36,691 nt of DNA from Burkholderiaceae bacterium (GTDB lineage Bacteria; Pseudomonadota; Gammaproteobacteria; Burkholderiales; Burkholderiaceae_D), in assembly GCA_019751755.1 (NCBI GenBank), contig JAIENA010000322.1:1-36691 (forward strand). Direction: 5' to 3'. The first letter of the stretch is position 1. Every line of letters begins with the position of its first letter. Shown piece by piece: positions 8,343 to 16,844 of this stretch. The notes below the pieces were generated by a model. That model made no database searches. It had not been told where the DNA came from and saw only the letters and a list, made by a program, of their open reading frames with translations. The position numbers were made by a program, and so were the translations under genes.

Positions 8343-8519
8343 TTATTGCACCTTGGTGCGTGGCAGGCGGCTGGCGGTGATGGGGGCATCATATTCCGCC
8401 TTCATCATCTTGCTGGGCGTATCGAGGGTTTGCGCCTGGGCTTGCTGGCCTTCCGGCTGGGTGGCGCAACCCGTCAGGGCGAAGCTTGCGAACACAAGCA
8501 GGGCGAGCGTAGTTTTCAT
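8343..8519 (-). CDS. Small lipoprotein
   Basis: This 58-residue protein has a lipoprotein signal peptide with lipobox LTGC (Cys18), leaving a mature peptide of 41 residues rich in Gln, Lys and Ala. The residue after Cys is Ala, which fits outer-membrane sorting. The ATG at 8519 is preceded by AAGGAAA, which supports this start over the longer frame to 8576. It faces the EAL gene tail to tail across 17 bases and is divergent from the glutaredoxin-like gene. I do not recognise the family. The upstream region holds a GTCAC/GTGAC repeat cluster. Confidence 0.72.
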   Translation of the reverse strand: MKTTLALLVFASFALTGCATQPEGQQAQAQTLDTPSKMMKAEYDAPITASRLPRTKVQ

Positions 8520-8560
8520 GGTATTTCCTTCCGCGGCGGTTTGATCGGGACGTCCAGGGG

Positions 8561-8618
8561 TGTCACCAGTGGTCACCAGTGGTCACATGAGCGGCCTAGT
8601 GTGACATGTGTGACATGA
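8561..8618. repeat. GTCAC/GTGAC repeat cluster in divergent promoter region
   Basis: Three 10-bp units at 8561-8590 (TGTCACCAGT, GGTCACCAGT, GGTCACATGA) are followed by two 9-bp units at 8601-8618 (GTGACATGT, GTGACATGA) in the opposite sense. The first set is spaced about one helical turn apart. It sits between the divergent lipoprotein and glutaredoxin-like genes and looks like a multi-site operator, though no regulator can be named. Confidence 0.55.
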
Positions 8619-8700
8619 GACGATTTTAACGTGCCATCGTAGAAATATTGTCTTAAAAATGCCATCATCTTCCTAATTAAGTATCGGAAAGCACGCCACC

Positions 8701-9081
8701 ATGAGTCGTCCCATCCTCGAAGAATCCCGCATTCATCCCGCCATCCGCGCCAAAATCAGCGGTAATCACGCCGATATCGTGCAGGAAGTGCAGGCGGCCA
8801 TTGCCGCCAATACCATTGTGGTGGTGGGCATGGCCATGAACCCGTTCCCGCGCAAGGCGCGCGGCATGCTCGAGCGGCAGGGCGCACCGTACGCCTACCT
8901 CGAATATGGCGGCTACCTGAGCCAGTGGCGGCGCCGCTCGGCGCTGAAAATGTGGACCGGCTGGCCGACCTTGCCGATGGTGTTTATCCACGGTGTCTTG
9001 ATTGGCGGCGCGCAGGATTTACAGCGGCTGATCGACAGCGGTGAATTCACGGCGCTGGTGGCGCCGAAGCTCGGTAGTTGA
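8701..9081 (+). CDS. Glutaredoxin-fold protein without cysteine
   Basis: The 126-residue protein resembles monothiol glutaredoxins in its second half: the cis-proline region is WPTLP (Pro92), followed by FIHGVLIGGAQDL, where the family has FINGELIGGCDD. The first half has the beta strand TIVVVGMAM, but the position of the CGFS/CPYC active site reads NPFPRKA (47-53). The whole protein has no cysteine at all. It cannot do thiol-disulfide exchange or ligate an iron-sulfur cluster through cysteine. It may be a scaffold or glutathione-binding relative. Length and intact frame argue against a pseudogene. The first ATG after the repeat-rich promoter region is used. Confidence 0.75.
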   Translation: MSRPILEESRIHPAIRAKISGNHADIVQEVQAAIAANTIVVVGMAMNPFPRKARGMLERQGAPYAYLEYGGYLSQWRRRSALKMWTGWPTLPMVFIHGVLIGGAQDLQRLIDSGEFTALVAPKLGS

Positions 9082-9123
9082 ACTGGTCAGGCACCAGCAC
9101 CAGCAGCGCCAGTAAATGCGTCC

Positions 9124-9139
9124 CGCCTGAGCGCAGGCG
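9124..9139. terminator. Hairpin between convergent genes
   Basis: CGCCTG (9124-9129) and CAGGCG (9134-9139) form a perfect six-pair stem with an AGCG loop, between the ends of the glutaredoxin-like and DUF3820 genes. There is no T-run. Confidence 0.35.
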
Positions 9140-9361
9140 TCAGCGCCGTGGCGCGCGCAGCGGGTCCAGCAGGGCGCGCAGGTTGTTGTGGTCCAGTTCG
9201 TACATCAGGGCCAGCAGGCTGCCCAGTTGACCCTTGGGGAACCCTTCGCGCGCCATCCAGCCGAGGTAGTGGCCGGGCAGGTCGGCCAGCACCCGGTCCT
9301 TGTATTTTCCGTAGGGCATTTTGTAGGTCAGCAATTGCGCCAACGCTTCCGCATGCATCAT
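9140..9361 (-). CDS. DUF3820-family small protein
   Basis: The 73-residue protein matches the short DUF3820 family through MPYGKYKDR (about residues 15-23), LPGHYLGWM and the C-terminal ALMYELDHNNL. Family members are small cytosolic proteins, sometimes described as quorum-sensing-regulated virulence factors, with an exonuclease-like accessory motif; no biochemical role is firm. Two consecutive ATG codons (9361 and 9358) are possible starts. It is convergent with the glutaredoxin-like gene and divergent from an MFS exporter, with 101 bases between the start codons. Confidence 0.82.
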   Translation of the reverse strand: MMHAEALAQLLTYKMPYGKYKDRVLADLPGHYLGWMAREGFPKGQLGSLLALMYELDHNNLRALLDPLRAPRR

Positions 9362-9462
9362 TGTTGACTCCGAATCAAAAATGTTCTGTTGATTGAGCTA
9401 TTTTTCGCAAAGACAATCGCGGCCATACTGCCAGGCATTCAACCTCACCTGGAGTAAACACT

Positions 9463-10665
9463 ATGCCCATTGCCTTGCTGGCGCTGACCATCAGCGCGTT
9501 TGCCATCGGCACCACCGAATTTGTCATTGTCGGTCTGCTGCCCACCATTGCCGCCGACCTCGGCGTAACGTTACCGTCCGCCGGCCTGCTGGTCAGCCTG
9601 TATGCCTTGGGCGTCGCGGTTGGCGCGCCCGTCCTGACCGCGCTGACCGGACGCGTGCCGCGCAAGCAATTACTGCTGGGCCTGATGGTGCTGTTCACCG
9701 CAGGCAATCTACTGGCATGGCTGGCGCCCGGTTACGGCTCGCTGGTGGCCGCGCGCATTTTAACGGGGCTGGCGCACGGCGTGTTCTTTTCCATCGGCTC
9801 CACCATCGCCACCTCGCTGGTGCCCAAAGAAAAGGCCGCCAGCGCGATCGCCATCATGTTTACCGGCCTGACGGTGGCGCTGGTGACCGGCGTGCCGCTG
9901 GGGACGTTTATTGGCCAGCACTTCGGCTGGCGCGCCACCTTCCTGGCCGTTTCCGCGCTGGGCGTGCTGGCGTTTATCGGTAGCCTGCTGTACGTGCCGT
10001 CCAGCATCAAACATAGCCAACCGGCGTCGCTGCTGCAGCAAGTCAAGGTGCTGGGCCAGCCGCGCCTGCTGCTGGTGTATGCGATGACGGCGTTGGGCTA
10101 CGGCGGTTCGTTCACGGCTTTTACGTATCTGGCGCCGATCCTGCAAAAGCTGGCCGGCTTTGAAGAAAGCGCCGTGGGCGTGGTGATGCTGGTGTATGGC
10201 GTGTCGGTGGCGGTCGGCAATATCTGGGGCGGCAAGCTGGCCGACCAGCGCGGCCCGATTGGCGCCTTGAAAATCATCTTCGCGGCACTGGCGGCCGTGC
10301 TGCTGGTGCTGTCGTTCACGGCGCCGCATCCGGTGCTGGTGGTGGCGACCGTGTTGCTGTGGGGCGCGGTGGCGTTTGGCAATGTCGCCGGGCTGCAAGT
10401 GTACGTGGTGCAGCAGGCCGAGCATTACACGCCGCGCGCGGTCGATGTGGCGTCCGGTCTGAACATCGCGGCGTTTAATTTAGGGATTGCCGGCGGCGCG
10501 TGGGGCGGCGGGTTGATTGTCGAGCACCTGGGGCTGGTCCATACGGGCTGGATCGGGGCGCTGGTGGTGATGGCCGCCTATGCGCTGACGGCGTTCAGCG
10601 GGCGGCTCGATCAGCGCGATGGGGTCGCAGCCGTTGAGGCGCGGCGGGTGGTGGGCGGGCACTGA
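9463..10665 (+). CDS. MFS transporter, YdhP/AraJ-type drug or sugar exporter
   Basis: The 400-residue protein has twelve predicted membrane segments and the signature of the AraJ/YdhP branch of MFS proton antiporters: IGTTEFVIVGLLPTIA in helix 1, YALGVAVGAP in helix 2, and GRVPRK in the loop between helices 2 and 3. Related proteins export arabinose, purine ribonucleosides or chloramphenicol-like compounds, so substrate is unresolved. ATG 9463 has GGAG nine bases upstream. It is divergent from the DUF3820 gene and convergent with dgt, so it is probably a single-gene unit. No regulator is adjacent. Confidence 0.9.
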   Translation: MPIALLALTISAFAIGTTEFVIVGLLPTIAADLGVTLPSAGLLVSLYALGVAVGAPVLTALTGRVPRKQLLLGLMVLFTAGNLLAWLAPGYGSLVAARILTGLAHGVFFSIGSTIATSLVPKEKAASAIAIMFTGLTVALVTGVPLGTFIGQHFGWRATFLAVSALGVLAFIGSLLYVPSSIKHSQPASLLQQVKVLGQPRLLLVYAMTALGYGGSFTAFTYLAPILQKLAGFEESAVGVVMLVYGVSVAVGNIWGGKLADQRGPIGALKIIFAALAAVLLVLSFTAPHPVLVVATVLLWGAVAFGNVAGLQVYVVQQAEHYTPRAVDVASGLNIAAFNLGIAGGAWGGGLIVEHLGLVHTGWIGALVVMAAYALTAFSGRLDQRDGVAAVEARRVVGGH

Positions 10666-10695
10666 CAACGGGGCGTTGAAGCCGCCCGCCGGCGT

Positions 10696-11898
10696 TCAAT
10701 AAATCGCCTCCAAACTGCGCGGCCCAAAATACTTTTCATACTCCTGCGCCGCCGACGTGTCCATCATGCCCGCGATGTAGTCGACCACCAGCCGCTGCTG
10801 GTGATCTTTCAGGCTGCGCAGTTCCGGCGGCAGCAGGATGTTGTCGCGGTTGTAGTGGCGGTCGGTCAGCACTTCGAACAGGCCACGGATAATCTTCTCG
10901 CCGCGTTTTTCATACAGCTGCACATCCTTCTTGCGCAGGATGGCGCGCCACAGCAGGCTTTTTAAACCCTTGGCCAGCAACAGCTTGGAGCGGTAGCCGA
11001 GTTGGCCATCGACCACCGCGATGTCGCGGCACAGTTCATAGACGATTTGCGACGTCAGTTCCTTGCGCAGCACGATCGAATATTCTTCCGACGACGCGTG
11101 CTGTTCGCATTTCAGCGCTTCATTGTGGGCGAAGTCCGCGATGCCGGAAAACAGGTCGTAGGCGCCGCTGTATTCGGGGCTGATCTTGAATTCATGGGCG
11201 ATCTCGCCCACCGTGATAATGCCGAACGACAGCGCATCTTCGACGTCGTGCGCCGCATACGCGATTTCATCGGACAAATCCATGATTTGCGCATCGATGC
11301 TTTTCGTGACGCTGACGCCATGCCGCGCCAGTTCAGCAGTCAGGAAGGCGTGATCGTCGTCGTACAGGAATTTCTTCGGGTTCTCGGCCCGCGTATGGAA
11401 ATACTTGGTGATGCCGAACAGCGTGCGCACCGTCAGGTTCAGGCCCGCATAGCCATAGTGGCGTTTTTCCAGCGTGCGCAAGATGCGGAACGCTTGCGCG
11501 TTGCCTTCAAAGCCGCCGACGTCGGGACACAGACTGTCGAGGATTTTTTCGCCATAGTGGCCGAACGGCGGATTGCCAATATCGTGCGCCAGTGAACAGG
11601 TTTCCGTCACCACGCTGCGTTCCAGTCCCAGTTCGGCGGCGATCGAGCGGGCGATTTGCGCCACTTCCAGGCTGTGCGTCAGGCGGTTGCGGTTGAAGCG
11701 GTTGGCGTCCACGCCGAGCAACTGCATCTTGCCCTGCAGGCGGCGGAAGGACGACGCGTACAGCACGCGGGCGTAATCGCGCATGCCGTCTTCGCGCGCT
11801 TCGCTGCGGCCGTCATGCTGGGCGTGCACGCGGTATTCAAGGGGGCGGATCAGCGTTTCCTGCTGCCGCGCGAAATCGATGGTGTCTTGTGAGTACAT
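10696..11898 (-). CDS. dgt: Deoxyguanosinetriphosphate triphosphohydrolase-like protein
   Basis: This HD-superfamily enzyme of 400 residues removes tripolyphosphate from dGTP or related dNTPs. It shows the metal-binding His75 (RLTHSLE), His105-Asp106 (LAHDIGNPP) and His114 (FGHYGE), and the N-terminal RRLQGKMQL segment typical of the shorter dGTPase-like class found with ribonucleotide control or phage defence. Length is normal for that class. The ATG at 11898 has only a weak ribosome binding site. It is divergent from the sodium symporter gene (94 bases) and convergent with the MFS gene. Nothing nearby suggests a role other than nucleotide-pool control. Confidence 0.9.
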   Translation of the reverse strand: MYSQDTIDFARQQETLIRPLEYRVHAQHDGRSEAREDGMRDYARVLYASSFRRLQGKMQLLGVDANRFNRNRLTHSLEVAQIARSIAAELGLERSVVTETCSLAHDIGNPPFGHYGEKILDSLCPDVGGFEGNAQAFRILRTLEKRHYGYAGLNLTVRTLFGITKYFHTRAENPKKFLYDDDHAFLTAELARHGVSVTKSIDAQIMDLSDEIAYAAHDVEDALSFGIITVGEIAHEFKISPEYSGAYDLFSGIADFAHNEALKCEQHASSEEYSIVLRKELTSQIVYELCRDIAVVDGQLGYRSKLLLAKGLKSLLWRAILRKKDVQLYEKRGEKIIRGLFEVLTDRHYNRDNILLPPELRSLKDHQQRLVVDYIAGMMDTSAAQEYEKYFGPRSLEAIY

Positions 11899-11992
11899 GG
11901 CGCCATTGTAAGCGAGCGCCCGGCAAGGGCGGAGCCGTCAGCGCGCATCGCAGTGCTATAGTGCGGCCCAACGATTTTTGTACCGGAAAACT

Positions 11993-13474
11993 ATGTCGCC
12001 CGCCTCCCTGTTCGCCGCTATCCTGGTCTACTTCGCGCTGTTGCTGGCCGTGGCCTGGCGCACGTCGCGCAACGCCACCAATGACAGTTTTTTTATTGGC
12101 AACAAGAACAGCCACTGGCTGCTGGTGGCCTTTGGCATGGTCGGCACCACCTTGTCCGGCGTGACCTTTATCAGCGTCCCCGGCGCGGTGGGGCGCGATG
12201 GCTTTGGCTACCTGCAAATCATGCTGGGCTATGTGCTCGGCTATCTCACAGTGGTGGCGGTGCTGCTGCCGCTGTATTACCGCCTGCAGCTGACGTCGAT
12301 TTATCACTACCTCGACGTGCGGCTGGGGCGCCGTTCGTACCAGAGCGGCGCCGCCTTCTTTATCCTGTCGCGCACGCTGGGCGCCAGCGCACGGCTGTAC
12401 CTGGTGGTCAATATCCTGCAAGCGACCTTGCTGGAGCGTCTCGGCGTGCCATTCTGGGCCACGGCGCTGGTGATCTTGCTGATGATCCTGCTGTATACGT
12501 ATGAAGGCGGCGTGAAAACCATTGTCTGGACCGACACGCTGCAAACGGCGGGCATGTTGACCGGGCTGGTGGCCTGCACCGTGTTCCTGCTGGGCGCGCT
12601 CGACCTTGACGTGGCCGGCGCGCTGGCGCGGATGGACGCGCAGGGGCTGTCGCGCGTGTTGACGCTGGACGTCGACAGTCCGGCGTATTTTTGGAAGCAG
12701 GTGGTGGCCGGCATGTTCATTACGATCGCCATGACCGGCATGGACCAGGAGATGATGCAAAAAAATATCTCCGTGCGCACGCTGGCCGGCGCGCAGAAGA
12801 ACATGCTGCTGCTGACGCTGATCCTGACCGGCGTGCTGGCGCTGTTCCTGTTCCTCGGCGGCCTGCTGTCGCTGTATGCGCCGCTGGCCGGGGTGGCGGC
12901 GCGCGGCGACCAGCTGTTCCCGGCGGTGGTCATGGGCCATATGCCGGCGCTGCTGCAACTGGTGTTTTTCATCGCCCTGGTGTCGGCGCTGTTCCCCAGC
13001 GCGGATGGTGCGATCACCGCGCTGACGGCGTCGTTCTGCATCGACATGCTGGGCATTGCGCGCCGTGCCGACCTGACCGAGGCGCAGCGGGTGCGGCTGC
13101 GGCGCCGTGTGCACCTGGGCTTTTGCGCGCTGTTCCTGGCGCTGGTGCTGGTCTTTAAATGGATCGCCAGCGCCAGTATGATCGGGGTGATCCTGAAGCT
13201 GGCCGGGTATACCTATGGACCGCTGCTGGGGCTGTTTGCGTTTGGGATCTTGACGCAGCGCAAGGTTAATGACCGCTGGGTGCCGCTGGTGGCGCTGGCC
13301 GGGCCTGCGCTATGCTGGGGCATTGAGCTGTGGCAGGGCGCGCTGTTCGGGGCGTACCGGATCGGCCTGGAGCTGTTGCTGGTCAATGGTGTGCTGGTGA
13401 TGGGTGGCCTGTTCCTGATTTCCCGCCGTAGTGGTCAAGAGGCGCGGTATCCGTTACAGTGTTGCCAGAAATAA
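11993..13474 (+). CDS. Sodium:solute symporter (SSS family)
   Basis: The 493-residue inner-membrane protein has about thirteen hydrophobic helices and SSS-family features: FFIGNKNSHW before helix 2, GTTLSGVTFISVPG in the unwound helix region, and the VWTDTLQ segment conserved in this family. It probably imports a small organic solute with sodium. The substrate cannot be read from sequence; members of this subgroup are annotated only as symporters. The start is ATG 11993; an upstream TTG at 11978 lacks a better site. It stops 20 bases before sppA, on the same strand, so cotranscription is possible. Confidence 0.88.
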   Translation: MSPASLFAAILVYFALLLAVAWRTSRNATNDSFFIGNKNSHWLLVAFGMVGTTLSGVTFISVPGAVGRDGFGYLQIMLGYVLGYLTVVAVLLPLYYRLQLTSIYHYLDVRLGRRSYQSGAAFFILSRTLGASARLYLVVNILQATLLERLGVPFWATALVILLMILLYTYEGGVKTIVWTDTLQTAGMLTGLVACTVFLLGALDLDVAGALARMDAQGLSRVLTLDVDSPAYFWKQVVAGMFITIAMTGMDQEMMQKNISVRTLAGAQKNMLLLTLILTGVLALFLFLGGLLSLYAPLAGVAARGDQLFPAVVMGHMPALLQLVFFIALVSALFPSADGAITALTASFCIDMLGIARRADLTEAQRVRLRRRVHLGFCALFLALVLVFKWIASASMIGVILKLAGYTYGPLLGLFAFGILTQRKVNDRWVPLVALAGPALCWGIELWQGALFGAYRIGLELLLVNGVLVMGGLFLISRRSGQEARYPLQCCQK

Positions 13475-13494
13475 CATTTCAACGAGGAGTCATG

Positions 13495-15366
13495 ATGTCA
13501 CGATCCATCTTTTCCTATGTACGCCAGGGTATAGGCTTTGCCTGGCGCGCATTGGATTTTGGCCGCAGGGCCATTTTCAATTTGCTGTTCCTGATCGTGT
13601 TGCTGGCGCTGGCGTGGGCCATCATCTTTGGCGGCGCCAAGCCGCTGGCCGAAAAAACCACGCTGGTGCTCGATTTAAAAGGCGATCTGGTGGAACAATC
13701 GGCCAGTGGCGTGCGCGATGCCATCAAGGCCAATCTGGCCGGCGGCGAAGTGCGCCGCACGGTGGTGCTGCGCGACGTCATCAACGTGCTCGATGCGGCG
13801 GCCAAGGACCCGAACGTCGGCAGCGCCTTGCTGCTGCTGGAAGACATGAGCGGTGGCGGCCAGGCCAGCTTGCGCGAAGTGGCGCGCGCGGTCGATCGCT
13901 TCAAGGCGTCCGGCAAGAAAGTCGTCGCCTGGGGCAATAACTTCGACCAGAAACAGTACCTGGTGGCGGCGCACGCCAATGAAGTGTATGTGCACCCGAT
14001 GGGCGGCGTGTACCTGCAAGGCTTCGGCCGTCACCGCAATTACTACCGCGATGCGCTGGACAAGGTTGGCGTCACCGTCAACCTGGTGAAGGTCGGCACC
14101 TACAAGAGCTTTGCCGAGCCGTATATCGCCAATGGCCCGTCGCCGGCCGCGCTGGAAGCCGATGCTTACCTGTACAACGCGCTGTGGGCCAGCTACACCG
14201 ACGAAGTGGAAAAATCGCGCAAGCTGCCATCGGGCCAGATCATGAAGGTCATTGATGATTTGCCGGCGCTGTTCGACAAAGCCGGCGGCAATTTGGGCAA
14301 GTTTTCGCTGGACGCCAAATTTGTCGACGGCTTGAAAACCCGCGATGAAATCCGCCAGATGATGGTCGAGCGTGGCGCCCCCGATGCGCAAGGTAAATCG
14401 TTCCGCCAGGTGGCGTTTGAAGAATACCTGGGCCGTGTGCGTCCGAAACTGATGGGCGACGCGGTTGGCGTGGTGATGGCGGTCGGCGAAATCAGCGACG
14501 GCAGCGCGCCCCCCGGCCAGATCGGCGGCATTTCCACCTCGAACCTGATCCGCGCCGCGCGCGAAGACAAGAGCATCAAGGCGGTCGTGCTGCGGGTCGA
14601 CTCGCCGGGCGGCAGCGCGTTCGCATCGGAACTGATCCGGCGTGAACTGGAACTGACCCGCGCCGCCGGCAAGCCGGTGATTGTCTCGATGGCCAACGTG
14701 GCCGCTTCCGGCGGCTACTGGATTTCGATGTCGGCCGATGAGGTGATTGCCGAACCGAATACGATCACCGGTTCGATCGGCGTGTTTTCGATCATCCCGA
14801 CCGCCGAAAAAGTCATCGACAAATTGGGCATCCATACCGGCGGCGTGACCACCACCTGGCTGGCTGGCGCCGACAACCTGCTGCGCCCGATGGACCCGCG
14901 CTTCCGCCAGGTGCTGCAATCGAGCGTCAACCACATCTACACCGATTTCACGACCCGTGCCGCGGCGGCCCGCAAGACCACGCCGGAGAAGATCGATGAA
15001 GTGGCGCAGGGCCGGGTCTGGACCGGCGTGCAAGCCAAAGAGCGTGGCCTGGTGGACCGCCTGGGCACCTTTGATGACGCGCTGAAAACCGCCGCCGCCA
15101 AAGCCAAGCTGGGTCCGGATCACCGCGTGGCTTACATCGAGCGCGAAGTGTCGAAGTTCGACAAGCTGCTGGAAATGTTTGGCGGCTCGGTGGCGTATGC
15201 GGTGACCGATGCGCTGGCGCCGTACGTGAAGGCATCGATTGCGCCGACCGGCCTGCCGCTGGGCGCAGCGGCGGAAACCGTGCAGGAACTGGGCTGGCTG
15301 AACGAAGTCGCGTCCCGGCGCAAGCCGTTCGCGGCGGTCACGCACTGCCTGTGCGCGTCGCCCTGA
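13495..15366 (+). CDS. sppA: Signal peptide peptidase SppA, long (67K) type
   Basis: The 623-residue inner-membrane protease degrades cleaved signal peptides. One membrane segment lies at about residues 28-45, and two peptidase S49 repeats follow. The serine-lysine dyad is visible: Lys204 in GTYKSFAEP of the first half and Ser405 in AASGGYW of the second, close to Lys209/Ser409 of E. coli SppA (618 residues). ATG 13495 is preferred over ATG 13492 because GAGGAG lies five rather than two bases upstream. The last 29 bases overlap the 3' end of the opposing LysR gene, and the C-terminus (RRKPFAAVTHCLCASP) looks unusual for the family. Confidence 0.93.
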   Translation: MSRSIFSYVRQGIGFAWRALDFGRRAIFNLLFLIVLLALAWAIIFGGAKPLAEKTTLVLDLKGDLVEQSASGVRDAIKANLAGGEVRRTVVLRDVINVLDAAAKDPNVGSALLLLEDMSGGGQASLREVARAVDRFKASGKKVVAWGNNFDQKQYLVAAHANEVYVHPMGGVYLQGFGRHRNYYRDALDKVGVTVNLVKVGTYKSFAEPYIANGPSPAALEADAYLYNALWASYTDEVEKSRKLPSGQIMKVIDDLPALFDKAGGNLGKFSLDAKFVDGLKTRDEIRQMMVERGAPDAQGKSFRQVAFEEYLGRVRPKLMGDAVGVVMAVGEISDGSAPPGQIGGISTSNLIRAAREDKSIKAVVLRVDSPGGSAFASELIRRELELTRAAGKPVIVSMANVAASGGYWISMSADEVIAEPNTITGSIGVFSIIPTAEKVIDKLGIHTGGVTTTWLAGADNLLRPMDPRFRQVLQSSVNHIYTDFTTRAAAARKTTPEKIDEVAQGRVWTGVQAKERGLVDRLGTFDDALKTAAAKAKLGPDHRVAYIEREVSKFDKLLEMFGGSVAYAVTDALAPYVKASIAPTGLPLGAAAETVQELGWLNEVASRRKPFAAVTHCLCASP

Positions 15367-16270
15367 GCGTCATCAGCAAGTCCTTCATCCACAAATGGGC
15401 GGCGGTCCGGCTATGCCGGACATGCCCATACACCTTGACGGTGTAGCGGGGAATCGCAAACGGCGCGGCCATGATCTGTATGGCCGCCGCCTCCCGCAGC
15501 GCCAGCGCCGCCTGGTGCGGCATCGTCATCACCAGTTCCGATCCGCCAATCACGAACGGCGCCGCCAGCACCGAGGGCAGGTGCAGCGCGACATCGCGCT
15601 GGTACCCCATTTTTTCCAGCACCTTGTCGATATAGCCGGATGCTTCATTCCACGGCGTGACCACCGCGTGGCGCGCGGCCAGGTACTGCGCCAGCGTGAT
15701 GCCGTCCCGGATGGTCGGATGGCCGCGCGCGGCGATCACCACGTAGTCGTCGCTGAGCCAGTCAAAGCTCTCAATCCCGGGCGCGGGCACGATCGGGTCT
15801 TCCTCGTAGCCAATGCAGAAGTCGATCCGGCCCGCCGCCAGTTCGTCGCTCGACGCGCGTCCGCTGGAATAGACGACCTTGCAGCGCACCCGTGGCGCCG
15901 CCTGTTGCAGGCGCCGCAGCAGCGGCGGCAGCACGGCGAATGCCGTGTAGTCGGTGGCGGCCAGCACGAAGGTGCGCTCGCTGGTGGCGGGATCGAAGCC
16001 ACGCGCTTCGCCCAGCCCCCGCGTCAGCGCTTCGAGCGCGGCGGTGACCGGCACGGCCAGCGCGTCGGCATACGCGGTGGGCTGCATGGCGTTGCCGATG
16101 CGGACAAACAATTCGTCCGCCAGCGCCTCGCGCAGGCGCGACAGCGCGTGGCTCAGCGCCGATGGGCTCATCGCCAGTTCGCTGGCGGCCGCCGTGACGG
16201 AGCGGTGCCGCAGCAGCGCGTCAAACACGGGCAGCAGGTTCAAATCGAGGCGGCGCAGGATGGGATGCAT
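15338..16270 (-). CDS. LysR-family transcriptional regulator
   Basis: The 310-residue protein starts with a LysR helix-turn-helix (DLNLLPVFDALL, SVTAAASELAMSPSALS, LFVR) and has a NodD/SyrM-like effector domain (LPPLLRRL, IDFCIGYEE). Start ATG 16270 is chosen because longer frames would run through a palindromic operator at 16295-16309 and into the GNAT leader. It is divergent from a GNAT acetyltransferase 85 bases away, the likely target along with itself. Its 3' end overlaps the sppA coding region by 29 bases, tail to tail. The effector is unknown. Confidence 0.88.
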   Translation of the reverse strand: MHPILRRLDLNLLPVFDALLRHRSVTAAASELAMSPSALSHALSRLREALADELFVRIGNAMQPTAYADALAVPVTAALEALTRGLGEARGFDPATSERTFVLAATDYTAFAVLPPLLRRLQQAAPRVRCKVVYSSGRASSDELAAGRIDFCIGYEEDPIVPAPGIESFDWLSDDYVVIAARGHPTIRDGITLAQYLAARHAVVTPWNEASGYIDKVLEKMGYQRDVALHLPSVLAAPFVIGGSELVMTMPHQAALALREAAAIQIMAAPFAIPRYTVKVYGHVRHSRTAAHLWMKDLLMTLRATRTGSA

Positions 16271-16294
16271 ACCGTTCAATACCTTGTGAAATAA

Positions 16295-16309
16295 ATGCAC
16301 TTCATGCAT
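16295..16309. promoter_or_regulatory. Putative LysR operator
   Basis: ATGCACTTCATGCAT is a perfect ATGCA-N5-TGCAT inverted repeat containing T-N11-A. It lies between the divergent LysR and GNAT genes, 25 bases upstream of the LysR start. This is the expected place for a LysR site; binding is inferred. Confidence 0.6.
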
Positions 16310-16355
16310 TGTACTGGCTGGCGTAGCATGGCGTTTTTCCTTGTTGAGATTCCCC

Positions 16356-16835
16356 ATGACCTTGCACATCCGTCCCGCCACCATCGCCGACGCCGCGCTG
16401 ATCCTGCGCTTCATTACGGAACTGGCGGTCTATGAAAAAGCCGGCGACCAGGTGGCCGCCACCGTCGATTCCATCGGCACCAGCCTGTTCGGCCCCGACA
16501 CCCCGGCGCGCGCGCTGATTTGCGAAGCCGATGGCGTAGCGGTGGGCTTTGCCGTCTACTTCTTCAATTACTCGACATGGCAGGCCAAGAAGGGCTTGTA
16601 CCTGGAAGATTTATACGTGTCGCCGGCCAGCCGGGGCCAGGGCGCCGGCAAGGCTTTATTGCGTCACCTGGCCACGATTGCGGTGGAACAGGATTGCGGC
16701 CGCTTTGAATGGAGTGTGCTCGATTGGAACCAGCCGGCGATCGATTTCTATTTGTCGATCGGCGCGCTGCCGCAGGACGAATGGGTGCGCTACCGCATGC
16801 ATGGCGCGGCATTGCGCGATTTCGCGGCGGGATAA
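16356..16835 (+). CDS. GNAT N-acetyltransferase, SSAT-like
   Basis: The 159-residue cytosolic enzyme has the acetyl-CoA-binding motif RGQGAGKALL (about residues 94-103) and the segments YFFNYSTW, GLYLEDLYV and EWSVLDWNQPAIDFY characteristic of the spermidine/spermine and thialysine acetyltransferase branch. It probably acetylates a polyamine or amino-acid side-chain amine; the exact acceptor is not determinable. ATG 16356 is used; the upstream TTG at 16341 would add five unsupported residues. It is divergent from a LysR regulator with a palindromic site between them and is followed by a REP-like hairpin. Confidence 0.88.
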   Translation: MTLHIRPATIADAALILRFITELAVYEKAGDQVAATVDSIGTSLFGPDTPARALICEADGVAVGFAVYFFNYSTWQAKKGLYLEDLYVSPASRGQGAGKALLRHLATIAVEQDCGRFEWSVLDWNQPAIDFYLSIGALPQDEWVRYRMHGAALRDFAAG

Positions 16836-16844
16836 ATCCGTCCT

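Noticed and set aside
5102-8640. Shared 10-mer (ACGATGGCAC at 5102-5111 and its complement at 8631-8640) flanking the HDOD/EAL genes as ends of a mobile unit
   Set aside because: Ten matching bases in 37 kb can occur by chance, and no transposase or target duplication is present.
13675-15345. 556-residue open frame on the minus strand
   Set aside because: Antisense to sppA with low-complexity His/Arg-rich composition.
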